The notes beneath the pieces are model-generated. The model did no database searches. It was not told the origin of the DNA and saw only the letters and a list, made by a program, of their open reading frames with translations. The position numbers and the translations under genes are program-made. Of a stretch of DNA of 64,000 bases, positions 54,400-64,000 are shown piece by piece. Location: assembly GCA_017557535.1 (NCBI GenBank), contig JAFYYM010000079.1:124001-188000 (forward strand), in the 5' to 3' direction. Origin of the DNA: Bacteroidales bacterium. Its GTDB lineage: Bacteria > Bacteroidota > Bacteroidia > Bacteroidales > UBA932. Every line of letters starts with the position of its first letter. Position 1 is the first letter of the stretch.

Positions 54400-57300
54400 T
54401 CAGGTCAATCTTCTAAGGGTTGACAAGGCGACGGGAAGCGAGTCTATCCCCCTGGACACTATCTTGAGTTTTCCTTCTGTTTGCTTAAGATTGAATACTT
54501 TATCATTTTCCCCAACTTTAGCCAGAATATTTGAGAATATCTTTGTCTTGAAATATGGAGACATTGGGTTGGAGATGAAGAACATAATCATCATCCCGTT
54601 CTTTATGATAACTTTCTCGAAACCTAATTGCCCTCCAAGGTTCCTTATCTTCAATACATCAAAAAGATTATCTGTCTCCGGGGGAAGGTCTCCGAACCGG
54701 TCAACCAAACTTCCTCTGAAGTTCTCAATATCCTTATCTCGGGAAAGATTGTCAAGCTGCTTATATATCCTTATCTTCTCTGCGGTTATATCTATGTAGG
54801 AATCAGGAATCATAGCTATCTGATCCGTCTCAATGGTACAGTCGTTAGAATAAGAATCCCCACGGCCTCGAGTCTTCATACCTGTCTCTACACCAAGTTC
54901 TTCCATCGCCTCGGAGAGTATCTTCTGATAAGTCTCATAACCCATATCCATAATAAAACCACTTTGCTCCGCTCCAAGGAGATTTCCCGCGCCTCGGATA
55001 TCAAGGTCTTGCATTGCGATATTGAACCCGCTTCCAAGGTCGGAGAATTCCTCAATGGCTTTGAGCCTTCTTCTCGCATCCTCAGTTATGGATATAAGAG
55101 GAGGCACTATAAGGTAACAGAAAGCTCTGCGGTTGGATCGCCCAACCCTTCCCCTGAGTTGGTGCAGGTCGCTTAATCCTATATTTTGCGCTTGGTTTAT
55201 TATTATCGTATTGGCGTTTGGAATATCAAGTCCATTCTCGATTATGGTGGTGCAAAGAAGCATGTCATAATCGCCTCTTATGAAGTCCAACATCCTGTTT
55301 TCCAACTCCCTCGGTTCCATCTGTCCATGAGCTACACATATCTTCATGTCTGGGACAAGCCTATGGATAATCTCATAGATGGAAGGTAATTCCTCCACTT
55401 TATTGTGAAGGAAAAATATCTGACCTCCACGGGCGAGCTCGTAATTGATGATGCTCTTTATCTCATCCTCATTGAAAAGGATTATCTCTGTCTGGGTAGG
55501 AATCCTGTTAGGGGGAGGTGTGTTGATAATTGAAAGGTCCCTTGCTCCAAGTAGAGAGAACTGCAGTGTCCTTGGAATAGGTGTGGCTGTGAGAGTCAAT
55601 GTGTCAACGGAAGTCTTAAGTTGTCTTAGTTTTTCCTTTGCGGACACGCCGAATTTTTGTTCCTCATCTATGATCAGGAGACCTAAGTCCTTGAACTCAA
55701 ATCCCTTCCCGAGCATTTTATGGGTTCCTATCACTATATCGAGGGTGCCTTTTTGGAGTTTTTCCCTAACTTGGTTCACCTCCTTGGTGGTTCTAAGTCT
55801 ACTTACATAGTCTATCGAACAAGGGAAATCTTTAAGACGTGATGAGAATGTGGTATAGTGTTGCAGAGCTAATATGGTGGTTGGAACCAACACCGCCACT
55901 TGCTTTCCATCGGTTACCGCCTTGAAAGCGGCCCTGATCGCTATCTCTGTCTTTCCGAATCCAACATCTCCACAAATCAGACGATCCATAGGACTGGGAT
56001 CTTCCATATCCCTCTTGACAGCTTTGGTGGCCGTCTCCTGATCCGGGGTGTCCTCATACATGAAAGAAGACTCCAACTCTTCCTGAAGGTAACTATCAGC
56101 GGAGAAAGCGAATCCCTTTGAGGCCTTGCGCTTCGCATAGAGTTGAATCAGATCCTTTGCGATATCCTTAATCCTGGATTTAGCGCTGGCCTTCAAAGTC
56201 TGCCAAGACTTAGAACCAAGCTTGTTTATCTTAGGTGGCTCACCATCCTTTGAGCGGAAACGGGAAATCTTATTCAAGGAATGAACGGAGACAAACACCA
56301 CATCCCCATCCTTATACATGAGCTTCACAACCTCATGCATCCTTCCCTTGTCATCCCTCATCCTTACAAGCCCTCCGAAAACCCCGACTCCGTGATCTAT
56401 ATGGACAACATAATCTCCTATGTTGAAAGCAGTCAAATCATTAAGGGTCAACTGCTCGCTTTTCTCAACTGTTCTCCTGACGCTTACCCTGTGGAAACGA
56501 TCGAATATCTCATGGTCTGAATAACAACAAACCTTCTCTTTATTATCAACGAAACCAGCATGGATATTCTTTCCTTGAATAAATTCAGGAAGAAGTCCCT
56601 TATTCTCTTTCAGAATAGAAAACAGACGATCAATCTGAGACTTTTTCTCACTGAATATAAATACTTTATATCCTCCTTCTATCTTCTTAGCCAAATCAGC
56701 GGAAAGCAGCTCGAAGTTTTTGTTGAAAACAGGTTGGGGGGATATATCGAATTTTACTATCTCATCTTTATCAACATCTAAAGGAACCTCAAGGAATACT
56801 TTCTTGAACTTATCCATTTCCTTGAAGAAATCCTCCCTTCTGTACATGTCGGAGGAATCAGCCCAAATCACTGATCCTTCTGGAAATAAATCTGATATAT
56901 TTATGAGATTATCCTCAGAACTTGAAGACAAATCAGGAAATATCTCTATCTGATATCTCTCCTCTTTTGAAAGTTGGGTATTACAATCGAATACATGTAT
57001 TTTCTCTACCTCATCACCGAAGAAAGATATTCTGAAAGGATAATTAAAAGAAAAAGAAAAAACATCTATTATTGATCCCCTTATCGAGAACTGTCCAGGG
57101 GCGGAGACAAAATCAATCTTTTCAAATCCTTGAGATACAAGTATTTCCTGAATTCTTTCATGGGATATTTCTTCTCCTTTCTTTATGGTCAGAAGTGATT
57201 TCTGAATATTATTGGCTGAAGGTATTCTCTCTTTTAAAGCGTCTGGATAAGTTATTATGAATAATCTTTGGGAATTATTATTGTTCGATATCAACTTCCC

Positions 57301-57591
57301 TATGGCGGACGTTCTCTGAACCCCAACAGAAGATTTGAAATTACTTTTCTCCACCACTTTACCGCTGTCAGGAAGATAAAATACTATGTCCCCCTCTACC
57401 AAATCATATAAATCTGAAGCACAATATTCAGCGCTTTCCTTATTTGGTAGAATAATAACGTGGGTACCCTCCTTCGCCACTTGACTCACGACGAACCACC
57501 TCGCAGAGAGAAAAAGACCTTTGCAATAGACTTCTTTCTTTACCGCAAGTTTCGAGGCAAGCTCAGACGATGATTTTCCACTTATCAACAT
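54400..57591 (-). CDS. mfd: transcription-repair coupling factor
   Basis: A 1063-residue Mfd. It has the N-terminal UvrB-like region, a CarD-like RNA-polymerase interaction domain (FNIGDYVVHIDHGVGVFGG), then RecG-like helicase motors with CGDVGFGKTEIAIRAAF and LIIDEEQKFGVSAKE. The TRG motif region follows (LHQLRGRVGRSNRRAF). It removes stalled polymerase and recruits UvrA. The N-terminal third is noticeably AT-richer in codon use than neighbouring genes. Confidence 0.97.
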   Translation of the reverse strand: MLISGKSSSELASKLAVKKEVYCKGLFLSARWFVVSQVAKEGTHVIILPNKESAEYCASDLYDLVEGDIVFYLPDSGKVVEKSNFKSSVGVQRTSAIGKLISNNNNSQRLFIITYPDALKERIPSANNIQKSLLTIKKGEEISHERIQEILVSQGFEKIDFVSAPGQFSIRGSIIDVFSFSFNYPFRISFFGDEVEKIHVFDCNTQLSKEERYQIEIFPDLSSSSEDNLINISDLFPEGSVIWADSSDMYRREDFFKEMDKFKKVFLEVPLDVDKDEIVKFDISPQPVFNKNFELLSADLAKKIEGGYKVFIFSEKKSQIDRLFSILKENKGLLPEFIQGKNIHAGFVDNKEKVCCYSDHEIFDRFHRVSVRRTVEKSEQLTLNDLTAFNIGDYVVHIDHGVGVFGGLVRMRDDKGRMHEVVKLMYKDGDVVFVSVHSLNKISRFRSKDGEPPKINKLGSKSWQTLKASAKSRIKDIAKDLIQLYAKRKASKGFAFSADSYLQEELESSFMYEDTPDQETATKAVKRDMEDPSPMDRLICGDVGFGKTEIAIRAAFKAVTDGKQVAVLVPTTILALQHYTTFSSRLKDFPCSIDYVSRLRTTKEVNQVREKLQKGTLDIVIGTHKMLGKGFEFKDLGLLIIDEEQKFGVSAKEKLRQLKTSVDTLTLTATPIPRTLQFSLLGARDLSIINTPPPNRIPTQTEIILFNEDEIKSIINYELARGGQIFFLHNKVEELPSIYEIIHRLVPDMKICVAHGQMEPRELENRMLDFIRGDYDMLLCTTIIENGLDIPNANTIIINQAQNIGLSDLHQLRGRVGRSNRRAFCYLIVPPLISITEDARRRLKAIEEFSDLGSGFNIAMQDLDIRGAGNLLGAEQSGFIMDMGYETYQKILSEAMEELGVETGMKTRGRGDSYSNDCTIETDQIAMIPDSYIDITAEKIRIYKQLDNLSRDKDIENFRGSLVDRFGDLPPETDNLFDVLKIRNLGGQLGFEKVIIKNGMMIMFFISNPMSPYFKTKIFSNILAKVGENDKVFNLKQTEGKLKIVSRGIDSLPVALSTLRRLT

Positions 57592-57778
57592 TAATAGTCA
57601 AAAGTGTGTTGAAAACATGTTAAAACCACTGTTGAAAACCCTATTATTATTGTCACCAATATGCTCCTTATTTGTTTTCAACTGTTTTTTAATGAAATCC
57701 TAATAATCAACTATTAATAAAAATTATTCAGAAATAATTGATTATAAAATAATTAAAGAGGTTATTAACATTTCAACA
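57574..57778. other. AT-rich region with a cluster of DnaA-box-like 9-mers
   Basis: The 254-base gap between divergent mfd and ruvB is very AT-rich. It and the first codons of mfd contain TTTTCCACT (57574), TTATCAACA (57582), TGTTGAAAA (57607 and 57630), TTTTCAACT (57675), TTATTAACA (57762) and ATTTCAACA (57770). These are one or two changes away from TTATCCACA. It could be a replication-related region or simply AT-rich promoter DNA. Confidence 0.35.
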
Positions 57779-57816
57779 AGTAAAACAAAACCATCAAATC
57801 TTATAAAAAATATCAA

Positions 57817-57824
57817 TATATTTG
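57817..57824 (+). promoter_or_regulatory. -7 element of ruvB
   Basis: TATATTTG is an exact TAnnTTTG match that ends 21 bases before ATG 57846. It supports 57846 as the start, because the longer reading frame beginning at 57822 would lie on top of the element. Confidence 0.65.
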
Positions 57825-57845
57825 TATCTGCTAATTGACTCTCTG

Positions 57846-58877
57846 ATGACAGATTTCAATCCTAGGGACACAAACGTTGACAAAGATAAGGATTTGGATG
57901 GAATTATCCGTCCAAGAGAACTTGAAGATTTCACGGGGCAGAAGGAGATTGTGTCCAATCTTAATGTTTATATAAAAGCGGCCAAGATGAGGGGTGAGGC
58001 TCTCGATCATGTGCTTTTCCATGGTCCTCCCGGTCTTGGTAAAACCACCCTGGCACATATTATCGCTAATGAGATGGGGGTTAATATGAAGGTGACCTCA
58101 GGGCCGGTTTTGGACAAGCCGGGCGATTTGGCTGGCCTTCTCACTTCTCTTGAGACAGGTGATGTGCTTTTCATTGATGAGATACATAGGCTTTCTCCTG
58201 AGGTGGAGGAATATCTTTATTCCGCGATGGAGGATTATGTGATAGATATAATGATAGATAAAGGCCCTGGGGCTAGGTCGGTCAGGATATCCCTCAATCC
58301 TTTCACTCTTGTAGGGGCGACCACAAGGAGTGGACTATTGACAGCCCCTCTTAGGGAAAGATTTGGAATTACTTGTCCTCTAGAGTATTACGATACTTCT
58401 GAGTTAGTGAGAATAGTCCGTAGAAGCGCAAGGATCCTAAATGTGACAATTGATGAGGAGGCTTCCAGGGAAGTGGCCCTCCGTAGCCGCGGAACTCCCA
58501 GGATCGCGAACGGCCTTCTGAGGAGGGTTCGTGATTTCGCTCAAGTCATGGGAGACGGTCATATTGATCTCGAGATAGCGAGATATGCTTTGAACAAGCT
58601 CAAGATTGACACGAGAGGATTGGATTCTATTGATAATAAGATATTAAGAACAATAATAACAACATTCAAGGGAGGGCCGGTCGGAGCTAATACGATAGCC
58701 ACTGCCATCAGTGAGGATCAGGGTACTTTCGAGGAGGTTTATGAGCCGTTCCTTATTAAGGAAGGTTTCATAGTGCGCACTCAACGCGGAAGGATAGCCA
58801 CAGAGATGGCTTACCGTCATCTCGGGTTGGATGCTGAACTTGAATCAAACAGGACAGAGAATGGCACGTTGTTTTAG
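57846..58877 (+). CDS. ruvB: Holliday-junction branch-migration helicase RuvB
   Basis: A 343-residue AAA+ ATPase. Walker A is [17 protein letters not shown] near residue 56, Walker B is [18 protein letters not shown], and the sensor region is [20 protein letters not shown]-terminal winged helix is present. With RuvA it drives branch migration. Its coding strand is clearly G/T rich, unlike the plus-strand genes on the left of the window. Confidence 0.98.
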   Translation: MTDFNPRDTNVDKDKDLDGIIRPRELEDFTGQKEIVSNLNVYIKAAKMRGEALDHVLFHGPPGLGKTTLAHIIANEMGVNMKVTSGPVLDKPGDLAGLLTSLETGDVLFIDEIHRLSPEVEEYLYSAMEDYVIDIMIDKGPGARSVRISLNPFTLVGATTRSGLLTAPLRERFGITCPLEYYDTSELVRIVRRSARILNVTIDEEASREVALRSRGTPRIANGLLRRVRDFAQVMGDGHIDLEIARYALNKLKIDTRGLDSIDNKILRTIITTFKGGPVGANTIATAISEDQGTFEEVYEPFLIKEGFIVRTQRGRIATEMAYRHLGLDAELESNRTENGTLF

Positions 58878-59922
58878 ATTGATGTTGACTGCCGTTTTTG
58901 CCGCTGTCTCTTTACAAGCTTTCTGTTGTACTTCCGTTATTATATCCGGTAATGCCAGGATAGATGGAAGACCAGTCATGCTTAAACATAGAGACACAGG
59001 TGAACTTAACAATAGGATGCAATGGTTCAAGGGAACCACCTATGATTTCATAGGACTTGTGAATTCTTCATCAAAGGGAGGAGAAGTCTGGGCAGGTGCC
59101 AATTCCGCTGGTTTTTGTATAATGAATACTGCCACTTATGACTTGAAAGATGATGATGTTCCTGATTCAATGATGGATAAGGAAGGAGAGGTTATGTTCA
59201 AGGCTCTCGGTCAGTGTGCTGATCTTAGGGATTTTGAGCGCTTGCTGGAATCTTTGCCTAAACCCTGGGGAGTGGAGGCTAACTTCGGCATTGTAGACGC
59301 TAAGGGAGGAGCCGCTTATTATGAGGTGAATAATCATTCATATCGCCGTTATGATGTTTCGGAAGAGCCGGAAGGTTACATGGTTGTGACTAATTATACC
59401 AGATCTGGCCGTCCCGCGGACAGGAAAGGAGAGGATAGGTTCGCTAAAGCTGTTGATATATTGAAGGGAATAGATATTTCAACAGCTGGTCATAAAGAAC
59501 TTATAAACAGTATATCACGTTCTGGAAGACCCATATTAAGGGATATATCAGCCTCTGCTATTGTCTTTGAGGGTGTTCGTCCTGGAGAGGATCCGTCACA
59601 GACGGTGGCATGGACGGTATTGGGTTGTCCAACTACATGTGTTTATATTCCCCTTAAAGTTTTTGGAAGTGATCATATACCCTCTTTTATGAAAGAAAAT
59701 AAAGGAGGTGATGAGGCTCAGATATGTAGTCAATCATTGGTTATCAAAGGAATATATGGATTTGAAAACGGATGTGCGGAGGAGTGTGTTGAAGTGGAAA
59801 AATACATAGACAATCACTTTTCCAAAAATATCTCTCCCTCTAGATATGATCGTTTTGTCAGGAAGGCTTATAGGAAATACAAGATGATGTATATCCGTAA
59901 ATTACCGAAAGTGGTATCTTGA
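58861..59922 (+). CDS. secreted Ntn-type linear amide hydrolase
   Basis: A 353-residue protein whose start codon lies inside the ruvB end (17-base overlap). The signal peptide ends at about LQAFCC, leaving CTSVIISG, a cysteine placed like the autocatalytic nucleophile of Ntn hydrolases. Family blocks are [39 protein letters not shown] and [11 protein letters not shown]. It resembles the choloylglycine/acyl-CoA:6-APA acyltransferase-like group; substrate is unknown. Confidence 0.78.
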   Translation: MARCFRLMLTAVFAAVSLQAFCCTSVIISGNARIDGRPVMLKHRDTGELNNRMQWFKGTTYDFIGLVNSSSKGGEVWAGANSAGFCIMNTATYDLKDDDVPDSMMDKEGEVMFKALGQCADLRDFERLLESLPKPWGVEANFGIVDAKGGAAYYEVNNHSYRRYDVSEEPEGYMVVTNYTRSGRPADRKGEDRFAKAVDILKGIDISTAGHKELINSISRSGRPILRDISASAIVFEGVRPGEDPSQTVAWTVLGCPTTCVYIPLKVFGSDHIPSFMKENKGGDEAQICSQSLVIKGIYGFENGCAEECVEVEKYIDNHFSKNISPSRYDRFVRKAYRKYKMMYIRKLPKVVS

Positions 59923-59923
59923 A

Positions 59924-59954
59924 TTGTTTTATACGATAAAAATGACTAAAATTG
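59924..59954 (+). promoter_or_regulatory. promoter candidate for frdAB
   Basis: TAAAATTG (59947-59954) is one base from TAnnTTTG, with TTG at 59924-59926 20 bases upstream. The leader would be about 33 bases to ATG 59995. Confidence 0.45.
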
Positions 59955-59994
59955 CAGACTGAATCCACTTTAGCTAATCATTAATAACTAAAAT

Positions 59995-61941
59995 ATGGCC
60001 GAAAAATTAATCTCAAAGATTCCGGACGGACCGTTGGCTGAAAAATGGACCAAACGCAAGTCGGAACTTCGTCTAGTCAATCCCAACAACAGGAGAAAAC
60101 TTGAGATCATAGTAGTAGGTACCGGATTGGGAGGAGCCTCCGCAGCTGCTTCCCTCGGCGAACTTGGCTACAATGTGAAAGTTTTCTGTATCAGCGACTC
60201 TCCTAGAAGGGCTCACTCTATCGCTGCCCAGGGAGGTATTAATGCCGCAAAGAATTATCAGAACGACAACGATGCGGTGTATCGTTTGTTCTATGACACA
60301 ATCAAGGGAGGTGACTATCGTAGCCGCGAGGCTAATGTATATCGTCTCGCCGAGGTCAGTGCGGCCATTATCGATCAGTGCGTAGCTCAGGGAGTTCCTT
60401 TTGCCAGGGAGTACGGCGGATATCTCGCCAACCGTTCTTTCGGAGGTGTACAGGTAAGCCGTACATTCTATGCGAGGGGTCAAACCGGTCAGCAGCTTCT
60501 CCTTGGCGCTTACGCTGCCTTGAACCGTCAGGTTGCCGCTGGAACAGTCACAAGCTATCCTCGTCATGAGATGCTTGATCTTGTAATTATTAATGGTCAG
60601 GCAAAAGGTATCATAGCTCGTAACCTTGTGACCGGTAAGCTTGAGAGATTTGGCGCACATGCTGTTGTTATAGCGACCGGAGGATATGGAAACACCTATT
60701 TCCTCTCAACCAACGCTATGAACAGTAATGGATCCGCCGCATGGCAGTGCTACAAGAAAGGCGCTTATTTCGCCAATCCTTGTTTTGCCCAGATCCATCC
60801 CACTTGTATTCCTGTTCATGGTGAGCAGCAGTGCAAGCTTACTCTCATGTCTGAGTCCCTCCGTAACGACGGCCGTATCTGGGTGCCTAAGAAGATGGAG
60901 GATGTAATGAAGCTTCGCAAAAAGCAAATTAAACCTTCCCAGATTCCTGAGGAGGATCGCGATTACTATCTCGAGCGTCGTTATCCAGCTTTCGGAAACC
61001 TTGTTCCTCGTGATGTGGCTTCCAGAGCCGCCAAAGAGAGATGTGATGCAGGTTTTGGAGTGAATGAGACCGGTCTTGCGGTTTTCCTTGATTTTTCTGA
61101 CGCTATTAAGAGGCTTGGTCACCAAAGGGTTCAGGAACGTTACGGTAACCTATTTGACATGTATTTCAAGATCAACAATGTCAGCCCTTGGGAAGAGCCT
61201 ATGATGATATATCCCGCTATCCATTACACGATGGGCGGTATCTGGGTTGATTATGATCTTCAGACAACCATTCCTGGCTTGTATGCTATTGGAGAGGCCA
61301 ACTTCTCAGATCACGGCGGAAACCGTCTCGGTGCCTCCGCTCTTATGCAGGGTCTCGCAGATGGTTATTTCGTACTTCCTGTCACGATTGCTGATTACCT
61401 GTCCAACAAGTTCGCCGAGCCTAAGACGGACATCAACGATCCCGCATTTGAGGAGGCAGAGAAAGCTGTCCAGGCAAGAATTGACAGACTATTCTCCATA
61501 AAGGGAAAGAGGACTGTTGATTCCATCCACAAGAAACTCGGAAACATCATGTGGGAGTATGTCGGAATGGCCCGTAGTGAGGAAGGACTGAAGAAAGCGA
61601 TTGAGGAGATTAAGGAACTCAAGAAAGAGTTCTATGAGGATGTGTGTGTTCCTGGTGAGCAGAATCAATTCAATCAAGAGCTAGAGAAAGCTTTGAGGCT
61701 TGAGGATTTCTTCGAGATTGGCGAACTTATGGCTCGTGACGCCTTGAACAGAAACGAGTCTTGTGGAGGTCATTTCCGTGTTGAGAGCCAGACTGAGGAA
61801 GGTGAGGCCAAGAGGGATGACGCCAACTACATGTACGTCGCCGCTTGGGAGTACAAGGGAGAGGATAAGGAGCCTGAACTCCATAAAGAGCCACTCAAGT
61901 ACGAGTTTATTGAAGTTAAAACGAGAAATTACAAAGAATAA
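59995..61941 (+). CDS. frdA: fumarate reductase/succinate dehydrogenase flavoprotein subunit
   Basis: A 648-residue FrdA/SdhA. It has the FAD motif [19 protein letters not shown], the flavin-linked His region [15 protein letters not shown], and the catalytic block [24 protein letters not shown] region with [18 protein letters not shown]. In Bacteroidales it reduces fumarate to succinate with quinol, giving energy in anaerobic growth. frdB follows after 6 bases, but no cytochrome b subunit gene precedes it. Confidence 0.97.
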   Translation: MAEKLISKIPDGPLAEKWTKRKSELRLVNPNNRRKLEIIVVGTGLGGASAAASLGELGYNVKVFCISDSPRRAHSIAAQGGINAAKNYQNDNDAVYRLFYDTIKGGDYRSREANVYRLAEVSAAIIDQCVAQGVPFAREYGGYLANRSFGGVQVSRTFYARGQTGQQLLLGAYAALNRQVAAGTVTSYPRHEMLDLVIINGQAKGIIARNLVTGKLERFGAHAVVIATGGYGNTYFLSTNAMNSNGSAAWQCYKKGAYFANPCFAQIHPTCIPVHGEQQCKLTLMSESLRNDGRIWVPKKMEDVMKLRKKQIKPSQIPEEDRDYYLERRYPAFGNLVPRDVASRAAKERCDAGFGVNETGLAVFLDFSDAIKRLGHQRVQERYGNLFDMYFKINNVSPWEEPMMIYPAIHYTMGGIWVDYDLQTTIPGLYAIGEANFSDHGGNRLGASALMQGLADGYFVLPVTIADYLSNKFAEPKTDINDPAFEEAEKAVQARIDRLFSIKGKRTVDSIHKKLGNIMWEYVGMARSEEGLKKAIEEIKELKKEFYEDVCVPGEQNQFNQELEKALRLEDFFEIGELMARDALNRNESCGGHFRVESQTEEGEAKRDDANYMYVAAWEYKGEDKEPELHKEPLKYEFIEVKTRNYKE

Positions 61942-61947
61942 CCGGAT

Positions 61948-62727
61948 ATGGATTTCAATCTTAAGATATGGCGTCAGAAGAACGCCCATGAGAAGGGTCA
62001 TTTCGAGACCTACCACATCTCAGGAATCGAGGAGGACGCGTCTTTCCTTGAGATGCTCGACATCCTTAATGAGCAGCTTATCCGGGAAGGTAATGATCCC
62101 GTGGCGGTTGAGAGAGGTTGCCAGAGCAGTGGCCCCGTGTCTTTCGACCATGACTGCCGTGAAGGTATCTGTGGGGCTTGCTCCCTCTATATTGATGGCC
62201 GCGCCCATGGTCCGGATGATCATGTAACCACTTGCCAGCTTTTCATGCGTCATTTCAAAGACGGAGCTACCATCACCGTTGAGCCTTTCAGAAGCCCTGC
62301 TTTCCCCATAATCAAGGACTTGGTTGTGGATCGCAGCGCCTTTGACAAGATTCTTCAAGCCGGTGGTTTCATTTCAGTACGCACTGGAGCCGCTCAGGAT
62401 GGTAATGCTATCCTTATTCCTCATGAGGAAGCTGAGAAGAGCATGGATGCGGCAGCTTGTGTCGGTTGTGGAGCTTGCGTGGCAACTTGCAAGAACGGAT
62501 CAGCCATGTTGTTTGTGGCGGCAAGGGTTTCTTCCCTCGCTTTGCTTCCGCAGGGGCGTCCAGAGGCGGCAAGAAGGGCCAAAAATATGGTTGCGAAGAT
62601 GGAAGAGCTGGGCTTTGGTGGTTGCACCAACACCCGCGCATGTGAAATGGAATGCCCTAAGGGAATATCCATTGACCATATCGCTCGTCTGAACCGCGAG
62701 TTCCTAAAGGCCAAATTTAGAGACTAA
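61948..62727 (+). CDS. frdB: fumarate reductase/succinate dehydrogenase iron-sulfur subunit
   Basis: A 259-residue FrdB. It carries the [2Fe-2S] cysteines in [12 protein letters not shown] with a partner CQLFM, and the cluster motifs [19 protein letters not shown] and [16 protein letters not shown] for the [4Fe-4S]/[3Fe-4S] centres. It passes electrons between quinone and FrdA. It ends by overlapping the convergent gene by 24 bases. Confidence 0.97.
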   Translation: MDFNLKIWRQKNAHEKGHFETYHISGIEEDASFLEMLDILNEQLIREGNDPVAVERGCQSSGPVSFDHDCREGICGACSLYIDGRAHGPDDHVTTCQLFMRHFKDGATITVEPFRSPAFPIIKDLVVDRSAFDKILQAGGFISVRTGAAQDGNAILIPHEEAEKSMDAAACVGCGACVATCKNGSAMLFVAARVSSLALLPQGRPEAARRAKNMVAKMEELGFGGCTNTRACEMECPKGISIDHIARLNREFLKAKFRD

Positions 62728-63627
62728 GCACCAGATTAAATGCTTTATGACTGAAGGAATCAGGCCCCTCCTGGTTCCTTCTTTTAGTATTATATTGTCG
62801 GTACCGCTCAAGACATCTCTTCTATAAAGAAAATCGACAAGCCGCTTCTTTAGTGTTCTTCTTGATAAAGAGCAGGGTTCTTGCCATTGATTGTTGAATA
62901 ATCCCGGCATGACCGAATCAACCACTCTTGAGATAAGCGCGACTTGAAAGACTCTATTATATTTATTAGCGAGAGTCATGATTATTCCGGTGTCAAATCC
63001 TTTATTTAATGAGTATAAATAGTTTATGTCTATAAATGTAGTTATGCAACTTTTTATGGATTGTCCATCGAGTAATCTCTCATAAAGATTGAGCAAGGCG
63101 AAGAATACCAACGTCTCAGGAGAAAACCCATCATGTAATGATTGTATGATATTAACTTCGGTATCGCTCTTGATAGAGAGGGCTTCTTCGGCAGCGTGGT
63201 CATATTCGGATACCGGCACCAGAATATCTATACTATTAATCCATCGGGGGTATTCGGGTCGTAAACCCTTCATCGCCCAGTCGCCCAGGAGATTGTAGGT
63301 TATACTATTATTCTTAAATAAGTTAATAATATCATTTAAAATTGTTTCTATGTGAAGATTCTTGAATCTGCAGTAAGAAAGCACCCCATTCAATCTCGGG
63401 ATCAAAGCGGAGGGAAAAGATAAATCAGGGAGAGATTTCATGATGTGAGCCACCAGGACCACACATTGTATGGGCGATTTGTCGATGTCCCAACCCTTAA
63501 GGAATTCATCAAGATTTTCTTGGGTTCCATTTTCTTCCAACCCAAGTTTCAGCAGTTCTTGATTGATTTCCCCTACAGACCGGAATACGCTGTTCCAAAG
63601 GGATTGGTGATCATTTTCTCGTCTCAT
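62704..63627 (-). CDS. nucleotidyltransferase-like protein of a polysaccharide locus
   Basis: A 307-residue protein. [19 protein letters not shown] plus [19 protein letters not shown] resembles the NTP_transf_5 core, though the usual KG and fDiDl residues are altered. The rest is helical. It overlaps the upstream Wzt-like ORF by 4 bases (ATGA). Function unknown; it sits with polysaccharide genes. Confidence 0.6.
   Translation of the reverse strand: MRRENDHQSLWNSVFRSVGEINQELLKLGLEENGTQENLDEFLKGWDIDKSPIQCVVLVAHIMKSLPDLSFPSALIPRLNGVLSYCRFKNLHIETILNDIINLFKNNSITYNLLGDWAMKGLRPEYPRWINSIDILVPVSEYDHAAEEALSIKSDTEVNIIQSLHDGFSPETLVFFALLNLYERLLDGQSIKSCITTFIDINYLYSLNKGFDTGIIMTLANKYNRVFQVALISRVVDSVMPGLFNNQWQEPCSLSRRTLKKRLVDFLYRRDVLSGTDNIILKEGTRRGLIPSVIKHLIWCLVSKFGL
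62753..62785 (+). terminator. intrinsic terminator of frdAB, located inside the opposing gene
   Basis: GAAGGAATCAGG (62753-62764) pairs with CCTGGTTCCTTC (62770-62781) with one G-T type position across a 5-base loop, followed by TTTT. It lies 26-58 bases after the frdB stop but within the 3-prime coding part of the minus-strand nucleotidyltransferase gene. Confidence 0.7.
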
Positions 63628-64000
63628 TCTGACTCAAGTCCGATAAAGCCATCCTTTCCTAATATCAAAGGACGTGAGAAAGGATCATAAAATCCTTCAA
63701 TGTGGAGATTCAGGCACCCTTGTGCGCGGAAGAAATCTTGTGTGGAAGGTTGGTTCAAATACAAATCTATGATGAAATCCCCGTTAGCCAAATACCTTGG
63801 TAAACGAATGCGTCTATCAATCTCAAAAGGACCCTGCTGCAATGCGATAAGTTTATCAGTATATCTTCCTTCGATGTAAGCGGCCAGGGGGGTGCCGTCA
63901 AGTCTTTTAATAATTAATTTGACATCGCATTTTATGGGATTAGCCGTTTCTCCCTTTATGGAAATATCCAGGTAATCCTGCCTTTTATTGATAGACTGCC
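63624..64000 (-). CDS. polysaccharide ABC-transporter ATPase, Wzt-like C-terminal domain (partial)
   Basis: The minus strand from 64000 to 63624 is open for about 124 codons, ending in [11 protein letters not shown]. Reading further upstream than the nearest start, it continues with SINKRQDYLDISIKGETANP and VKLIIKRLDGTPLAAYIEGR, so the true gene extends beyond the window. The beta-rich segment with FEIDRRIRLPRYLANGDFII looks like the substrate-binding C-terminal domain of O-antigen exporters (Wzt). Walker motifs are outside the window. Confidence 0.6.
   Translation of the reverse strand, partial: QSINKRQDYLDISIKGETANPIKCDVKLIIKRLDGTPLAAYIEGRYTDKLIALQQGPFEIDRRIRLPRYLANGDFIIDLYLNQPSTQDFFRAQGCLNLHIEGFYDPFSRPLILGKDGFIGLESE

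Overview
The window is a chromosomal segment of a Bacteroidota, very probably an uncultured gut-type Bacteroidales. Support: genes lack strong Shine-Dalgarno sites, and many start shortly after the Bacteroidota promoter element TAnnTTTG; the gene content (KduI/KduD with DUF4861 and GH95, GH110, SASA esterase, CoaX-type pantothenate kinase, LptC/PpiD block, FrdA/FrdB, YeiH, tandem NSS transporters) is typical of that order; GC is near 50 percent by eye. No tRNA, rRNA, CRISPR array, transposase or phage gene was recognised, and no gene-free stretch exceeds 300 bases.

Layout. 1-7.8 kb: a hexuronate/pectin-breakdown locus with a divergent control region. uxaC-kdgK-eda run left; kduD-kduI-DUF4861 and then a GH95 glycosidase run right. 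A perfect CAAACGTTTG palindrome lies between the two promoters. 7.8-14.5 kb: a DUF1295 membrane protein, aroC, then sufB-pnuC-sufC-sufD(short)-ispE. 14.5-20 kb: an unrecognised secreted lipoprotein, a C69 dipeptidase and an S41 protease. 20-25.8 kb: a five-gene MacAB/TolC-type efflux operon. 25.9-33.9 kb: a histidine phosphatase, QueH, a small membrane protein, a SASA esterase plus GH110 pair and two NSS transporters. 34-37.4 kb: folA, thyA, galM and a thioredoxin-like lipoprotein. 37.4-43 kb: a 1034-residue HEGRH/propeller/barrel protein, then yeiH with two small partners. 43-48 kb: cotH-like, galK, an EEP nuclease, ychF and a small lipoprotein. 48-57.6 kb: coaX, an outer-membrane barrel, a TPR protein, lptC and ppiD, preceded by mfd. 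57.8-62.7 kb: ruvB, an Ntn hydrolase and frdAB without frdC. 62.7-64 kb: the end of a polysaccharide locus.

The most unusual signal is a set of palindromic repeats sitting inside protein-coding genes and translated in frame. A 76-bp core occurs in aroC (8882-8957) and in ispE (14188-14263) with about 6 mismatches, in opposite orientations relative to the two reading frames. Each copy is bounded by its own self-complementary arms, and the arms are not shared between copies. A second family with a 38-bp core occurs in the GH95 gene (6305-6342) and again in ispE (13608-13645, opposite strand). In all four places the encoded peptide is extra relative to the protein family and the frame stays open. 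This resembles, in concept, the in-gene palindromic elements known from Rickettsia.
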